A program made the position numbers and the translations under genes. This document shows, one piece after another, positions 17,807 to 27,171 of a stretch of 36,522 bases of DNA. Every line of letters starts with the position of its first letter. Position 1 is the stretch's first letter. The notes under the pieces are model-generated. The model was given only the letters and a program-made list of their open reading frames with translations, had not been told where the DNA came from and did not search any database. Source of the DNA: Acholeplasmataceae bacterium (GTDB taxonomy: Bacteria; Bacillota_I; Bacilli_A; Acholeplasmatales; Acholeplasmataceae). The stretch is from the NCBI GenBank assembly GCA_023264085.1, contig JALQTF010000011.1, positions 1 to 36,522 on the forward strand. Direction: 5' to 3'.

Positions 17807-19063
17807 TTAAGCTAATGCTTCTACTGCAGCTTTCACTTGAGAAATAAATTCAGTTCTCGTGATTTGTCCACTTGCAAGTGCGCTATAGATTGGTCCTAAA
17901 GTATCCATACCAAATCCTGCAGGTAAATCATTTTGCCACCAAGCATACGCTTTACCAGCTTGATTCCAAGCAAGTACAGCAGCTGATAAAGGTGTTGAAG
18001 GCACTAATGTCACTGAATCAAATGCAGGTACCATATTCGCTTCATTCACCATATAGTTATGTCCAGCTTCAGTTCCAGCTAAATCTTCTAAGAATGCTTT
18101 AGCATTTTCGATATTCGCACCATCTTTGTTAATAACATAGTATGAAGGTGCACCAATGAAAATAGAGTCATTGCCAGTCGCTAAAACACCATGTGGTAAA
18201 TATCCCATTTCAAAATCACTGTTAGCATATGATGAATCTGTCCAGTTACCTTGGTGTAAGAATGCAGCTTTACCTGATGCAAATAATCCTACTTGTTCAT
18301 CATAACCACCAGTATTTAATATTGTTTGATCAGCAAATTCAAATAATAATTCTACCCAGTCAGTATATTCACCAAAACGAGCTTCATCTAATGTACCACC
18401 ATTTACTTGATCAATGACTGTTGAATCAGTATAAGGTAATCCTGCACTTAAATAACCATTAAAGTTATGTAATCCAGTAACCCAAGTCATACCTGAAGCT
18501 GCTGCCATTGAAACAACTGCTGAATCCGTAATGTTATTTTCAGTGTAGTAATCTTCTACTGCTTCAAACATTGCTCTAAAATCTGCTTGTGATAATGCAG
18601 CACCAATCGCAGGAACTGTAAGACCAGCTGCTTCTAAGATGGTTTTATTGTATGCCATACCCCAACCTTCAATCGCAACTGGGAAGCCATATACATCACC
18701 ATCATAAACAAATTCTAAACCTGTATTATCAACCCATGCTTCGTTTCCAGAGAATTGATAGATTTTATCTTTATATTGATTAAAACCACCGAGACCTTCG
18801 ATGACAAAGATATCTGGTTGATCATTTCCTTGGAATTCAGCTAATAATTGTGTACCATACGCACAAGAGTCACCACCACATGTTTGGACTTCAACATTAA
18901 GACCGTTTTCTTCGCCCCATGCAGTTGCATATGTGCTTAAAACATCATCGATTTCAACTTTGTTTTGGAATATCACAAGCGAATCAGTCGCTGGTGTTCC
19001 AGTACAAGAAGCTAAAACGATAGCTACAGTGAATACTGTAAATAATGAAAGTAACTTTTTCAA
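17807..19063 (-). CDS. Sugar ABC transporter substrate-binding lipoprotein
   Basis: Lipobox VLASC; family-1 SBP-like fold motifs (DIFVIEGLGGF, GKAAFLHQGNW); downstream of two sugar permeases. Confidence 0.9.
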   Translation of the reverse strand: MKKLLSLFTVFTVAIVLASCTGTPATDSLVIFQNKVEIDDVLSTYATAWGEENGLNVEVQTCGGDSCAYGTQLLAEFQGNDQPDIFVIEGLGGFNQYKDKIYQFSGNEAWVDNTGLEFVYDGDVYGFPVAIEGWGMAYNKTILEAAGLTVPAIGAALSQADFRAMFEAVEDYYTENNITDSAVVSMAAASGMTWVTGLHNFNGYLSAGLPYTDSTVIDQVNGGTLDEARFGEYTDWVELLFEFADQTILNTGGYDEQVGLFASGKAAFLHQGNWTDSSYANSDFEMGYLPHGVLATGNDSIFIGAPSYYVINKDGANIENAKAFLEDLAGTEAGHNYMVNEANMVPAFDSVTLVPSTPLSAAVLAWNQAGKAYAWWQNDLPAGFGMDTLGPIYSALASGQITRTEFISQVKAAVEALA

Positions 19064-19138
19064 TTTATTTTCCTCCTATATTTTTTTTAAATTGAAAACA
19101 AAAGTAAGTTGATTGCTAAGCAATCGATGTGTCGTATT

Positions 19139-20041
19139 TTACTTGATTGCACCCGATGTCATACCTTTAATGATATGTTTTTGAACAAACAAGAATAAAA
19201 TGAGTAATGGAATCGCAGCCAAAATCACTTGTGTGAGTATAAGTGGCCAATCTTTCGTATATAAACCCGCTAACACACCTACAGAAAGTGGTAGTGTTTG
19301 TACTGGATTTTTCACACCTAATACAAGAACAGGAAGTAAATAGTCATTCCATATCCATAAACCGTTTAAAACTAACATGGTCACAAAAATAGGTTTTAAA
19401 ATTGGAAATACAACTCTAAAGAATACTTGTCTTTGGTTACATCCATCGATGATCGCTGCCTCTTCTATTTCGAGTGGTACAGATTTAATAAATCCATAAA
19501 ACATGAACACTGAAAGTGGTGCACCAAAGCCAATATATGTAAGCACAATTCCATGTACTGTTTCTTTCATTTGTAGTCCAGTAATGTTTGTAATATCTTG
19601 GAGCAATCTAACAAGTGGTAGCATTACCACTTGAAAAGGAATGACGAGTCCACTCAGAAACAAAAAGAAGATCAACTTAGAATACTTCGTTTTCGTTCTT
19701 ACAAGTACCCATGCTGCCATCGAACTAAATATTCCTATTGAAAATAATGATAATGATGTAATAAGTAGAGAATAACCAAATGATGAAAAATATCTAATTT
19801 GTCGATGCGTTAAGATACGTTCTATGTTATTTATAAAATTTGTAAAATAATTTTGAGGAAATCCTAGCGGATCTAATATGATCGCATTATTGTCGGCTTT
19901 ACCGACATTGATTAAAACAATAATGATTGGCATGAAAAATAAAATTAATAAGATAATAGAAATGATTTCAATGGTCCAATTATTTTGTTTTAATGTAACA
20001 TTCCAATTTTTCTTTTGTTTGTTATTAGATTTTAATTGCAT
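19139..20041 (-). CDS. Carbohydrate ABC transporter permease (MalG-like)
   Basis: EAAxxDGxxxxxxFxxVxxPxxxP loop: EEAAIIDGCNQRQVFFRVVFPILKP. Confidence 0.93.
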   Translation of the reverse strand: MQLKSNNKQKKNWNVTLKQNNWTIEIISIILLILFFMPIIIVLINVGKADNNAIILDPLGFPQNYFTNFINNIERILTHRQIRYFSSFGYSLLITSLSLFSIGIFSSMAAWVLVRTKTKYSKLIFFLFLSGLVIPFQVVMLPLVRLLQDITNITGLQMKETVHGIVLTYIGFGAPLSVFMFYGFIKSVPLEIEEAAIIDGCNQRQVFFRVVFPILKPIFVTMLVLNGLWIWNDYLLPVLVLGVKNPVQTLPLSVGVLAGLYTKDWPLILTQVILAAIPLLILFLFVQKHIIKGMTSGAIK

Positions 20042-21000
20042 TACATTTCCACCTCTCTCTTTTGAGTAAAGAAGACTTGTAATCCACCAATAACACCTAT
20101 TAGTATGAAAAACAATATTGCTTTCGCTTGTCCAACACCTAATTGGAATCTCACAAATGCAGTTTCATATATGTTATATGTGATCACTTCAGTACTTTGC
20201 ACTGTGATTGGGTTAATCCCATATAAGTTGGCAAACCATACCGGCATTTGCATTGCAGGACCACTTTGAGTGAGTGACACAACAGTATCATATTGTTTAA
20301 ATGATGTAACTAGCGTTAAAAATAATGCAATCGTAAATGCTTGTGCAACCAATGGAAAAGTGATTGCTTTAAGTCTTTGCCAAGCATTCGCACCATCAAT
20401 CGTTGCCGCTTCTATTAAATCTTGAGGAACATTTTGAAGTGCAGCAATATAAATCATCATAATATAACCGGCATATTGCCATGTCACAACAATTGAAAGT
20501 CCTAAAATGGATGTTTCACCTACAGCTATTAATGAAGGTTCAAACCATACTATAAGCGCTCGATTGTATAAAAATTGCCAAATGTAACCTAATACAAGAC
20601 CACCAATAAGATTCGGTAAGAAAAATCCTGCACGATAAACATTTTTCATCAATGTATTTTGAGTGACAAGTAATGCCAAACCAAAAGCAACAATATTAAT
20701 AATGACCACTGCAAGTAATGAATATGTCGCAGTTTGCAAAAAAGAAAAGCCAAATTGAGGATCACTTAAGATTTGTCTGTAATTATCAAATCCGACAAAA
20801 CTTTCGTTTCCAGTATTTAGGCCTGACCAATTTGTAAAACTATAATAAATTCCTGTAAAGAATGGCACAATAACAAAAATAACAAAAGCAGATAATGATG
20901 GCAACAAAAATAACCAAAATGATCGGTTACTCTGTGCTCTTCTACTATTTCCGAATAATATATTTTGCTTCATGTTCCCTCTTTTAAGTAACGAAAACAA
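20041..21000 (-). CDS. Carbohydrate ABC transporter permease (MalF-like)
   Basis: EAATIDGANAWQRLKAITFPLVA; 1-nt overlap with next gene. Confidence 0.93.
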   Translation of the reverse strand: MFSLLKRGNMKQNILFGNSRRAQSNRSFWLFLLPSLSAFVIFVIVPFFTGIYYSFTNWSGLNTGNESFVGFDNYRQILSDPQFGFSFLQTATYSLLAVVIINIVAFGLALLVTQNTLMKNVYRAGFFLPNLIGGLVLGYIWQFLYNRALIVWFEPSLIAVGETSILGLSIVVTWQYAGYIMMIYIAALQNVPQDLIEAATIDGANAWQRLKAITFPLVAQAFTIALFLTLVTSFKQYDTVVSLTQSGPAMQMPVWFANLYGINPITVQSTEVITYNIYETAFVRFQLGVGQAKAILFFILIGVIGGLQVFFTQKREVEM

Positions 21001-21040
21001 TTCTTATCAACTTTTATAACATATAAAAGTGATTATTATG

Positions 21041-21054
21041 TGGAAAGGTTTTCA
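21041..21054. promoter_or_regulatory. Putative operator TGAAAACCTTTCCA (complement) at the predicted start site
   Basis: Imperfect palindrome; near-identical element upstream of the amylosucrase-like gene (23783-23796). Confidence 0.45.
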
Positions 21055-21059
21055 TAAAC

Positions 21060-21088
21060 ATTTTAACAAAAAATGTAAGCGTTGTCAA
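21060..21088 (-). promoter_or_regulatory. Sugar ABC operon promoter: TTGACA (21083-21088) N17 TAAAAT (21060-21065)
   Basis: Read on the complement strand; perfect -35 and 17-bp spacer. Confidence 0.75.
21073..21087. promoter_or_regulatory. cre-like site ATGTAAGCGTTGTCA overlapping the -35
   Basis: Fits WTGNAANCGNWNNCW at every constrained position. Confidence 0.6.
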
Positions 21089-21151
21089 TATAATTAACGT
21101 ATTTTATGTGAAAATCAATGGAACATGATAATATGGTGGTGAGGTGAGGAT

Positions 21152-21946
21152 TTGATTTACTTATTATATCTTTATTTTTTATGTTCAATTTCTTTTATAT
21201 CTATGCAGTCCACTTCTTTAGAAATTGCATTTATAAGTGTTGCTTTGTCACCTTTTACCGCTTTTATCATGGTATTTTTATTTGTAGCATTCCACATCCC
21301 TATATTCAAACTTTTCAACGTTAAACCACACAATTTATATCTCAATTACCTAAATAGACAAATGATCACCATTTTTAATCATGTATTCCTTAGAATGAAA
21401 ACAAGACTCATAGGCTCATTTGATCCCACAATCAATCAAGTCATTTATTCAAATCACACATCATATTCTGATGCATTATGTGTATTAGAAAAGGCGCAAA
21501 TGCCAATGGCATTCACACCTAAAGTTTCCATATTAAAAATCCCTTTCATTAGTCAATGGATTACATTACTCGGGAGTTTTCCCGTCGATAGAAATAATTC
21601 AAGAAAAACTCTAGAAAATATGATTAAAGCAATTCAAACCGTGAAAAATGGTCAAAACATGCTTGTTTTTCCTGAAGGTACTGTAAAGGACAAATATATG
21701 AATGATGTTGAAAATATGAAAGCTGGCGCATTCAAACTTGTTTTAAAAGCACAAACACATTTAACACTCATTAAAATAACTGGTGATATTGATGTTCGAA
21801 AAAAAGTTCCTTTTATTCCAATTAATCGTACCGTACAAATTATTGGGACCTATGATTTTGAATCGATCAAAGATATCCCAACGTCTGAATTATCTAAGCA
21901 AATGATGCAGACCATAAATACTTTTACAGGACACAAAGATCAATGA
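21152..21946 (+). CDS. plsC: 1-acyl-sn-glycerol-3-phosphate acyltransferase (PlsC family), TTG start
   Basis: NHTSYSDALC (NHx4D) and VFPEGT motifs; SD gaggtgagga. Confidence 0.88.
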   Translation: MIYLLYLYFLCSISFISMQSTSLEIAFISVALSPFTAFIMVFLFVAFHIPIFKLFNVKPHNLYLNYLNRQMITIFNHVFLRMKTRLIGSFDPTINQVIYSNHTSYSDALCVLEKAQMPMAFTPKVSILKIPFISQWITLLGSFPVDRNNSRKTLENMIKAIQTVKNGQNMLVFPEGTVKDKYMNDVENMKAGAFKLVLKAQTHLTLIKITGDIDVRKKVPFIPINRTVQIIGTYDFESIKDIPTSELSKQMMQTINTFTGHKDQ

Positions 21947-22520
21947 TATCAAATTGATCTTTTTTTGTATCATAATCTAACATCGAGACACTACAATTCC
22001 TAATAGGTATCGCATCTTTTTGAACTTGATTAATTTTCATGATGTTCGCGATGATTTCTCTTATGACACCACCATGTGTGACGATCATGATATTTTTTTT
22101 AGGGTGGTTGTGAACAATTTTCTTAAAAGTTTGAAATGATCGCAATTGAAATTCAATGTACGATTCTCCTGAATGGATATTCAGTGCATTTTTCTCATTT
22201 TCTGGTTTATTAAAAAAATAAGCATACTCTGCTTCAATTTCTTGCCAAGAATGTCCCTCCCATGAACCTAAATACATCTCTCTTAATTGCTTATCTATAT
22301 ACACTTCTTTATGAATGGCATCTGCAATAATTTGAGCAGTTTCCAATGCTCTAGAAAGATCACTTGAATAGACAATATCAATCGATTCTTCTTTAAAAAA
22401 AGATACAAGTGCATTTGCTTGTATGCGTCCTTGATCATTGAGAGGGGTATCTTTCCAACCTTGCATGAGGTTTTTTATATTATCATTGGTTTGTCCGTGT
22501 CTAACTAAATAAATTCTCAT
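21924..22520 (-). CDS. Histidine phosphatase family (phosphoglycerate mutase-like)
   Basis: MRIYLVRHGQTNDN, YSSDLSRALETAQII, MIVTHGGVIREI. Confidence 0.9.
   Translation of the reverse strand: MRIYLVRHGQTNDNIKNLMQGWKDTPLNDQGRIQANALVSFFKEESIDIVYSSDLSRALETAQIIADAIHKEVYIDKQLREMYLGSWEGHSWQEIEAEYAYFFNKPENEKNALNIHSGESYIEFQLRSFQTFKKIVHNHPKKNIMIVTHGGVIREIIANIMKINQVQKDAIPIRNCSVSMLDYDTKKDQFDIIDLCVL
21935..21966 (+). terminator. Terminator at plsC stop, inside the 3' end of the convergent gene
   Basis: AAAGATCAAT-gatatcaa-ATTGATCTTTTTTT: 10-bp perfect stem plus U-tract. Confidence 0.75.
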
Positions 22521-22598
22521 CTTTTACTCTTTTATTGCATATATACTTATGTTATCATAATAGGGTATCAATGAACAATAAAATATACGGAGTATTCT

Positions 22599-23705
22599 AT
22601 GACCCTTTTAGAGATTACCAATACATTAAAAGATTCAAAAAAACATACAAAAAAACTATTCATAGGTTTTGATGGATTTGTGGATAACATCATGCATGTT
22701 GTTGACAAGAGATTAAGTTTAACTGAGTTTAAACGTTTGGAATATATTAAAGATTATGCAGAACGTATTGGAAAAGCTGCAGGACTTTCCACCAACATTG
22801 AATGGGTCGTAGACCAACAAAAAATAGGTGGTAACGGTCCTATCATGACCAATGCTTTACTTAATCATAATGTCGATGTCACATATGTAGGGGCACTCGG
22901 CTATCCAACATTACATCCAGTATTTCAACCGATCGCTAATAAAGCGAATGTTATTTCAATTGAAAATCCTGGCATATCAGATGCTGTAGAATTTTTCGAT
23001 GGAAAAATCATTATGGGACGTATGAATTTTGATCATATGACTTATGATCGTTTAATTGAAACTTATGGAGAAAAACAGCTTATTGAGCAGTTGCAAACAT
23101 CAGATTTAGTCGCAAGTGTCAATTGGTCTATGTTACCGACAATGACGTCATTATGGGAGGATTTGTTAGAAAAAGCATTACCTCAATTAAACCCTAAAGC
23201 TGTCAAGCCAATACTTTTTGTTGATATTGCCGATCCTGAGAAAAGGGCTTCTTCTGATATTATTCGTGCACTTCATTTGTTAAAATTATTTAAATCTTAT
23301 TTTAAGGTTATTTTAGGATTTAATAAAAAAGAAGCCTATGATGTTTCAGTTACATTAGGTTTATTTTCTAGCGATGTCATTAAAGAAACAAGTCTTGAAA
23401 ATGTTACAAAAGCATTATTTAATGAACTTGAAGTTGACCAACTTGTTGTACATCCTGTAGATCGTGCAGTGGTCATGACTGAACAAGGTTTCTTTGAAAC
23501 AAAAGGACCTTATGTTGAGAAACCAAAACTCACAACTGGGGCTGGAGATAATTTCAATGCAGGATATGTATTTGGACAACTTACAGGGCTTACCCCCGAA
23601 GCATCACTGTTAACAGGTGTTTGTACAAGTGGATTTTATGTTGTGAATGCAAAAAGTCCTTCTACTGATGAACTCATTGAATTCATAGAAAACTTTAAAA
23701 AATAA
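22599..23705 (+). CDS. PfkB-family carbohydrate kinase
   Basis: KIGGNGPIMTNALLNHNVDVTYVGALG and LTTGAGDNFNAGYVFGQL PfkB signatures. Confidence 0.88.
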   Translation: MTLLEITNTLKDSKKHTKKLFIGFDGFVDNIMHVVDKRLSLTEFKRLEYIKDYAERIGKAAGLSTNIEWVVDQQKIGGNGPIMTNALLNHNVDVTYVGALGYPTLHPVFQPIANKANVISIENPGISDAVEFFDGKIIMGRMNFDHMTYDRLIETYGEKQLIEQLQTSDLVASVNWSMLPTMTSLWEDLLEKALPQLNPKAVKPILFVDIADPEKRASSDIIRALHLLKLFKSYFKVILGFNKKEAYDVSVTLGLFSSDVIKETSLENVTKALFNELEVDQLVVHPVDRAVVMTEQGFFETKGPYVEKPKLTTGAGDNFNAGYVFGQLTGLTPEASLLTGVCTSGFYVVNAKSPSTDELIEFIENFKK

Positions 23706-23728
23706 AAGTGCCTCGGCACTTTTTTTAT
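23703..23728 (+). terminator. Terminator after PfkB kinase
   Basis: AAAAGTGCC-TC-GGCACTTTTTTT. Confidence 0.8.
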
Positions 23729-23770
23729 TTATGTGCATTATTCACATATTTATTTATCTTTAGAATTTGA

Positions 23771-23796
23771 TATAATAATTTGTGAAAGGGTTTCCA
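23771..23796 (+). promoter_or_regulatory. -10 TATAAT (23771-23776) followed by putative operator TGAAAGGGTTTCCA (23783-23796)
   Basis: Same TGAAA-N3-TTTCCA element as at 21041-21054, same placement relative to -10; also contains the SD. Confidence 0.5.
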
Positions 23797-23800
23797 TATT

Positions 23801-25594
23801 ATGAATACATATCCACTAATTGACGCATTGTTTAACACTTTATACCCTCAAAGTTTAGAGGCAAAGCGTGATTTGTTACAATTTATAAAAGAACATGAAG
23901 CAACAAAGGTTGAATCGCCATGGTATACGAATACACCCATAGTTGCCATGACACTTTATGTTGATTTATTCTCTAAAGACCTTCTTTCATTGAGAGAAAA
24001 ATTATCATATTTCAAAGATTTAGGGATAAACTTAATTCATCTTATGCCATTATTAAAAACTCGAAAAGATGAAAATGATGGCGGATATGCTGTCGTTGAT
24101 TTTAATGATGTTGATGAGAAATTTGGAACGAAAGATGATCTTCTAGATATCATCAACTATTTCCATCAACATAATATTAAACTCATGATAGATTTTGTTT
24201 TGAACCATGTCGCAAAAGAACATCAATGGTCAATGAATGCGATGAAAGGCGACGTTTTTTATCAAAACTATTTTATGATGTTTGATGATGCCTTCATTCC
24301 CTCACAATTTGATTTGACAGTACCTTTAGTCATTCCAGAGAGAAAAAAAACAAATTTTACTTATGTGGACTCCATTTCAAAATATGTTTATACATCATTT
24401 AGCGACTATCAATGGGATTTAAATTATAAGAATCCTTATGTTTTAATAGACATGTTAAAACAACTCCATACATTTTCAAAATGGGGCATTGACATGGTAC
24501 GACTGGATGCTATACCTTTTATGTGGAAAACGATTGGAACAACTTGTCGAAATCTACCTGAAGTACACGTTCTTATGAGATTATTTAGAGCATTTCGTGA
24601 TTTAACATGTCCAAATGTCGCGCTTTTAGGAGAAGCAATCGTTGAACCTCATGAAATTGTCAAGTATTTTGGAACCGATGAAGCACCTGAATGTGATTTT
24701 ATGTACGGTGCGAATTTAATGGTAGATTTATGGCATACTGTTGCGACACAAGATGGACGTTTGCTTACTGTGGATGCAAATCGATTTCAATTACCCAAAC
24801 ATGCCACATGGCTAAATTATATACGATGTCATGATGACATAGGCTGGGGACTCAATGAAGATGCACTAAGAAGTCAAGGCTTTGATCCTTTTATGCATAA
24901 ACAGTTTTTAATATCATTTTTCAATGGCTCATTTGAAGGATCTTTTAGTAAAGGTATTGATTATCAAAAGAATGATCAAACTCATGATGCTAGAACAAAT
25001 GGAATGTTTGCTTCTCTTGCCGGCATCGAAGATGCTAAAAATCAACATGCTTCTATGTTATTAGATTTGTCCATTAAAAGAATAAAAATGCTAAATGGCT
25101 TATTATTTTTCTATCAAGGTGCACCGATGATTTATGCGGGAGATGATATCGGTATGTTAAATGATCTTTCTTATCTTGAGGATGATACAAAAAAAGAAGA
25201 TTCTCGATGGGTACACCGACCTTATTATGATTGGCAATTATATGACGATGTTATCCATCAAAAAGATCAACGTTTTGAAATTTATAGAGATTTAAAACAA
25301 CTGATTGCTTTAAGAAAAAAAGAACCTCTTTTAAGCCCTTTTACAAATCAACGCGCAATAAACATACATAATTCAGATCTTGTTGTCTTAGAAAAGAGAC
25401 ATCAAAAAGATGGTTTAGTCGGTATCTTCAACGTCTCCAATAAAACAACCTCTTTAAATCTTTCTTTTATGAAAGATCATGGTTATACACATATACAAAA
25501 AGATTTAATCCAAGGACGAAGCATATTAAAAAACCAATCATATATAACACTTGCACCTTATGAAATACTATTTGTTCCCGTAAAGACTGCTTAG
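23801..25594 (+). CDS. GH13 glycoside hydrolase, amylosucrase/sucrose hydrolase-like (GH13_4)
   Basis: LIHLMPLLKTRKDENDGGYAVVDF, QWDLNYKNPYV, MVRLDAIPFMWKTIGTTCRNLPEVH, LLGEAIVEPHEIVKYFG, NYIRCHDDIGWG, DDSRWVHRP-like segment: amylosucrase-type motif set. Confidence 0.85.
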   Translation: MNTYPLIDALFNTLYPQSLEAKRDLLQFIKEHEATKVESPWYTNTPIVAMTLYVDLFSKDLLSLREKLSYFKDLGINLIHLMPLLKTRKDENDGGYAVVDFNDVDEKFGTKDDLLDIINYFHQHNIKLMIDFVLNHVAKEHQWSMNAMKGDVFYQNYFMMFDDAFIPSQFDLTVPLVIPERKKTNFTYVDSISKYVYTSFSDYQWDLNYKNPYVLIDMLKQLHTFSKWGIDMVRLDAIPFMWKTIGTTCRNLPEVHVLMRLFRAFRDLTCPNVALLGEAIVEPHEIVKYFGTDEAPECDFMYGANLMVDLWHTVATQDGRLLTVDANRFQLPKHATWLNYIRCHDDIGWGLNEDALRSQGFDPFMHKQFLISFFNGSFEGSFSKGIDYQKNDQTHDARTNGMFASLAGIEDAKNQHASMLLDLSIKRIKMLNGLLFFYQGAPMIYAGDDIGMLNDLSYLEDDTKKEDSRWVHRPYYDWQLYDDVIHQKDQRFEIYRDLKQLIALRKKEPLLSPFTNQRAINIHNSDLVVLEKRHQKDGLVGIFNVSNKTTSLNLSFMKDHGYTHIQKDLIQGRSILKNQSYITLAPYEILFVPVKTA

Positions 25595-25607
25595 CAGTCT
25601 TTTTTTA
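25584..25607 (+). terminator. Terminator overlapping the GH13 stop codon
   Basis: AAAGACTGC-TTA-GCAGTCTTTTTTT. Confidence 0.8.
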
Positions 25608-25609
25608 TA

Positions 25610-25638
25610 AAAAAAACACTTGCAAGCAAGTGTTTAAA
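25610..25638 (-). terminator. Terminator of tRNA-Val
   Basis: AAACACTTGC-AAGCAAGTGTTT with an A-run on + (T-run on - strand). Confidence 0.75.
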
Positions 25639-25646
25639 ATATCAAA

Positions 25647-25721
25647 TGGTGGAGTTAGAGGGGATTGAACCCACGACCCCTTGCACGTCAAGCAAGTGCT
25701 CTCCCGCTGAGCTATAACTCC
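25647..25721 (-). tRNA. tRNA-Val (anticodon GAC), CCA encoded
   Basis: Complement GGAGTTATAGCTCAGCGGGAGAGCACTTGCTTGACGTGCAAGGGGTCGTGGGTTCAATCCCCTCTAACTCCACCA folds as a cloverleaf; anticodon loop TTGACGT. Confidence 0.96.
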
Positions 25722-25758
25722 ATTCGCACTTAACATTATACATGATTTATGTTATGAA

Positions 25759-27171
25759 TCAAGTCGTAGCGTGTAATTGATTTAAAACAAATTCTGATTT
25801 TTGTGAAATGTAATCTGATAAATTTCTATATCCAAAAGGTAACGACATCATGGAATCTAAAACATCGTTATCATAAATTGCCTTATAGTTATCAATAAAT
25901 GATGTGAAAAAATCGAATGTAAATGATGTTTGAATCAGTATTTCAAGATGATCTTTATATTGTAGTTTAAAAGTATCTATTTCAAATAATACTTCCATTA
26001 AAGGATGGTTTATATCTTGACCAGCTAAGTATGAAAAAATCTCTCCATAATGATAGAGTGTATTAGTGATCAGTTGATTTTCAAATACAGGTGCGCCATC
26101 CCATCCTTGACCTAAACTATGATCAAGATCATATGGGATAACATGATAGGTTTCATTAACGATATCAAAATACAAATAATAATTATTAGCCATGGAACGA
26201 AAATCATCTGGGTTCCCTAGTAAAAAGCTTACTGCAAACATTTTTGATAATGCTTGAATATCCATATTTGCTTCAATAAATGCTTTTTTAAAGTTCATAT
26301 CATCACTCGCCAACACATCAATGAGTAAATGAAGTGCTTCATGTGAAGATGTATTCTTATTTGTTTTTAAATCATATGCAGGACGATAATTGATGGAGAC
26401 ATCTTTAATACCTATAGACCCTTCCATCAAGTTTGCTAAATTTGCAGGACCAAATTGTTGCCATAATGATTTATACAGATCACCAACTTCACCCTCCTTA
26501 TCATCAAACCGTCTTTTAATAAACCATTCATCTATAGGTTCAAATGCAGTCATGATACCAACATTATAAATTATTTGGTCAATATGAACTTCCACATAAA
26601 TGAGCGTTGCACGTTGTGCAACCACATCATAAGCGTCATATAACTTGAGTGCACCAAATTCATTCATATAAGTTTCATCGTAGTTACGATTATATTTTAA
26701 ATCTAGTTCTTCTAAACCAAAAAGAAAGCCTTGACGTTCAATTGTTGTAAATTGCTGATTGAACTTGAGTTTAAAATGATTAAGTTGTAAGTTACCTTCA
26801 TCATTTAAAAAGCGATTCCTCGAAAGATTACCTCTCGTTCTAAACGGTACATCTAGCATGTCAATCGTACCAAATTCGTCTTGATACTTGATAGTCGAAG
26901 CTATATATTCATCACTTCTATAATTACCAAATTGATTAAAATATGTCTGCATTGATTGATCTAATAATAAAGCATCCTCTTGTGTAATGGAAATGATTAA
27001 TGTTTTATGGTTTTCATGATTAAAAAACCGATCATAATTATTATCTAGCAAGATCTCTTCTTCATTGATAATCACTGGTTCCGTTTCTGGTATGAGCGTT
27101 GTCTCACATCCACTAAGGAATATACTAATGATAACGATTAAATTTAAACTCAAATATTTCTTAAACATCAT
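25759..27171 (-). CDS. CotH-kinase-family lipoprotein, coupled to the two-component system
   Basis: Lipobox FLSGCE; VPFRTRGNLSRNRF, KLKFNQQF, VIPYDLDHSLGQGWDGAP; overlaps HK 3' end by about 11 nt. Confidence 0.82.
   Translation of the reverse strand: MMFKKYLSLNLIVIISIFLSGCETTLIPETEPVIINEEEILLDNNYDRFFNHENHKTLIISITQEDALLLDQSMQTYFNQFGNYRSDEYIASTIKYQDEFGTIDMLDVPFRTRGNLSRNRFLNDEGNLQLNHFKLKFNQQFTTIERQGFLFGLEELDLKYNRNYDETYMNEFGALKLYDAYDVVAQRATLIYVEVHIDQIIYNVGIMTAFEPIDEWFIKRRFDDKEGEVGDLYKSLWQQFGPANLANLMEGSIGIKDVSINYRPAYDLKTNKNTSSHEALHLLIDVLASDDMNFKKAFIEANMDIQALSKMFAVSFLLGNPDDFRSMANNYYLYFDIVNETYHVIPYDLDHSLGQGWDGAPVFENQLITNTLYHYGEIFSYLAGQDINHPLMEVLFEIDTFKLQYKDHLEILIQTSFTFDFFTSFIDNYKAIYDNDVLDSMMSLPFGYRNLSDYISQKSEFVLNQLHATT

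Noticed and set aside
17872-18417. ORFs 17872..18102 and 18229..18417
   Set aside because: Antisense to sugar-binding protein gene; repetitive Q/L/Y-rich shadow translations.
25610-25700. Terminator stem of tRNA-Val shares CACTTGCTTG with the tRNA anticodon arm
   Set aside because: A ten-base match of short low-complexity stems is likely chance; no further duplication.
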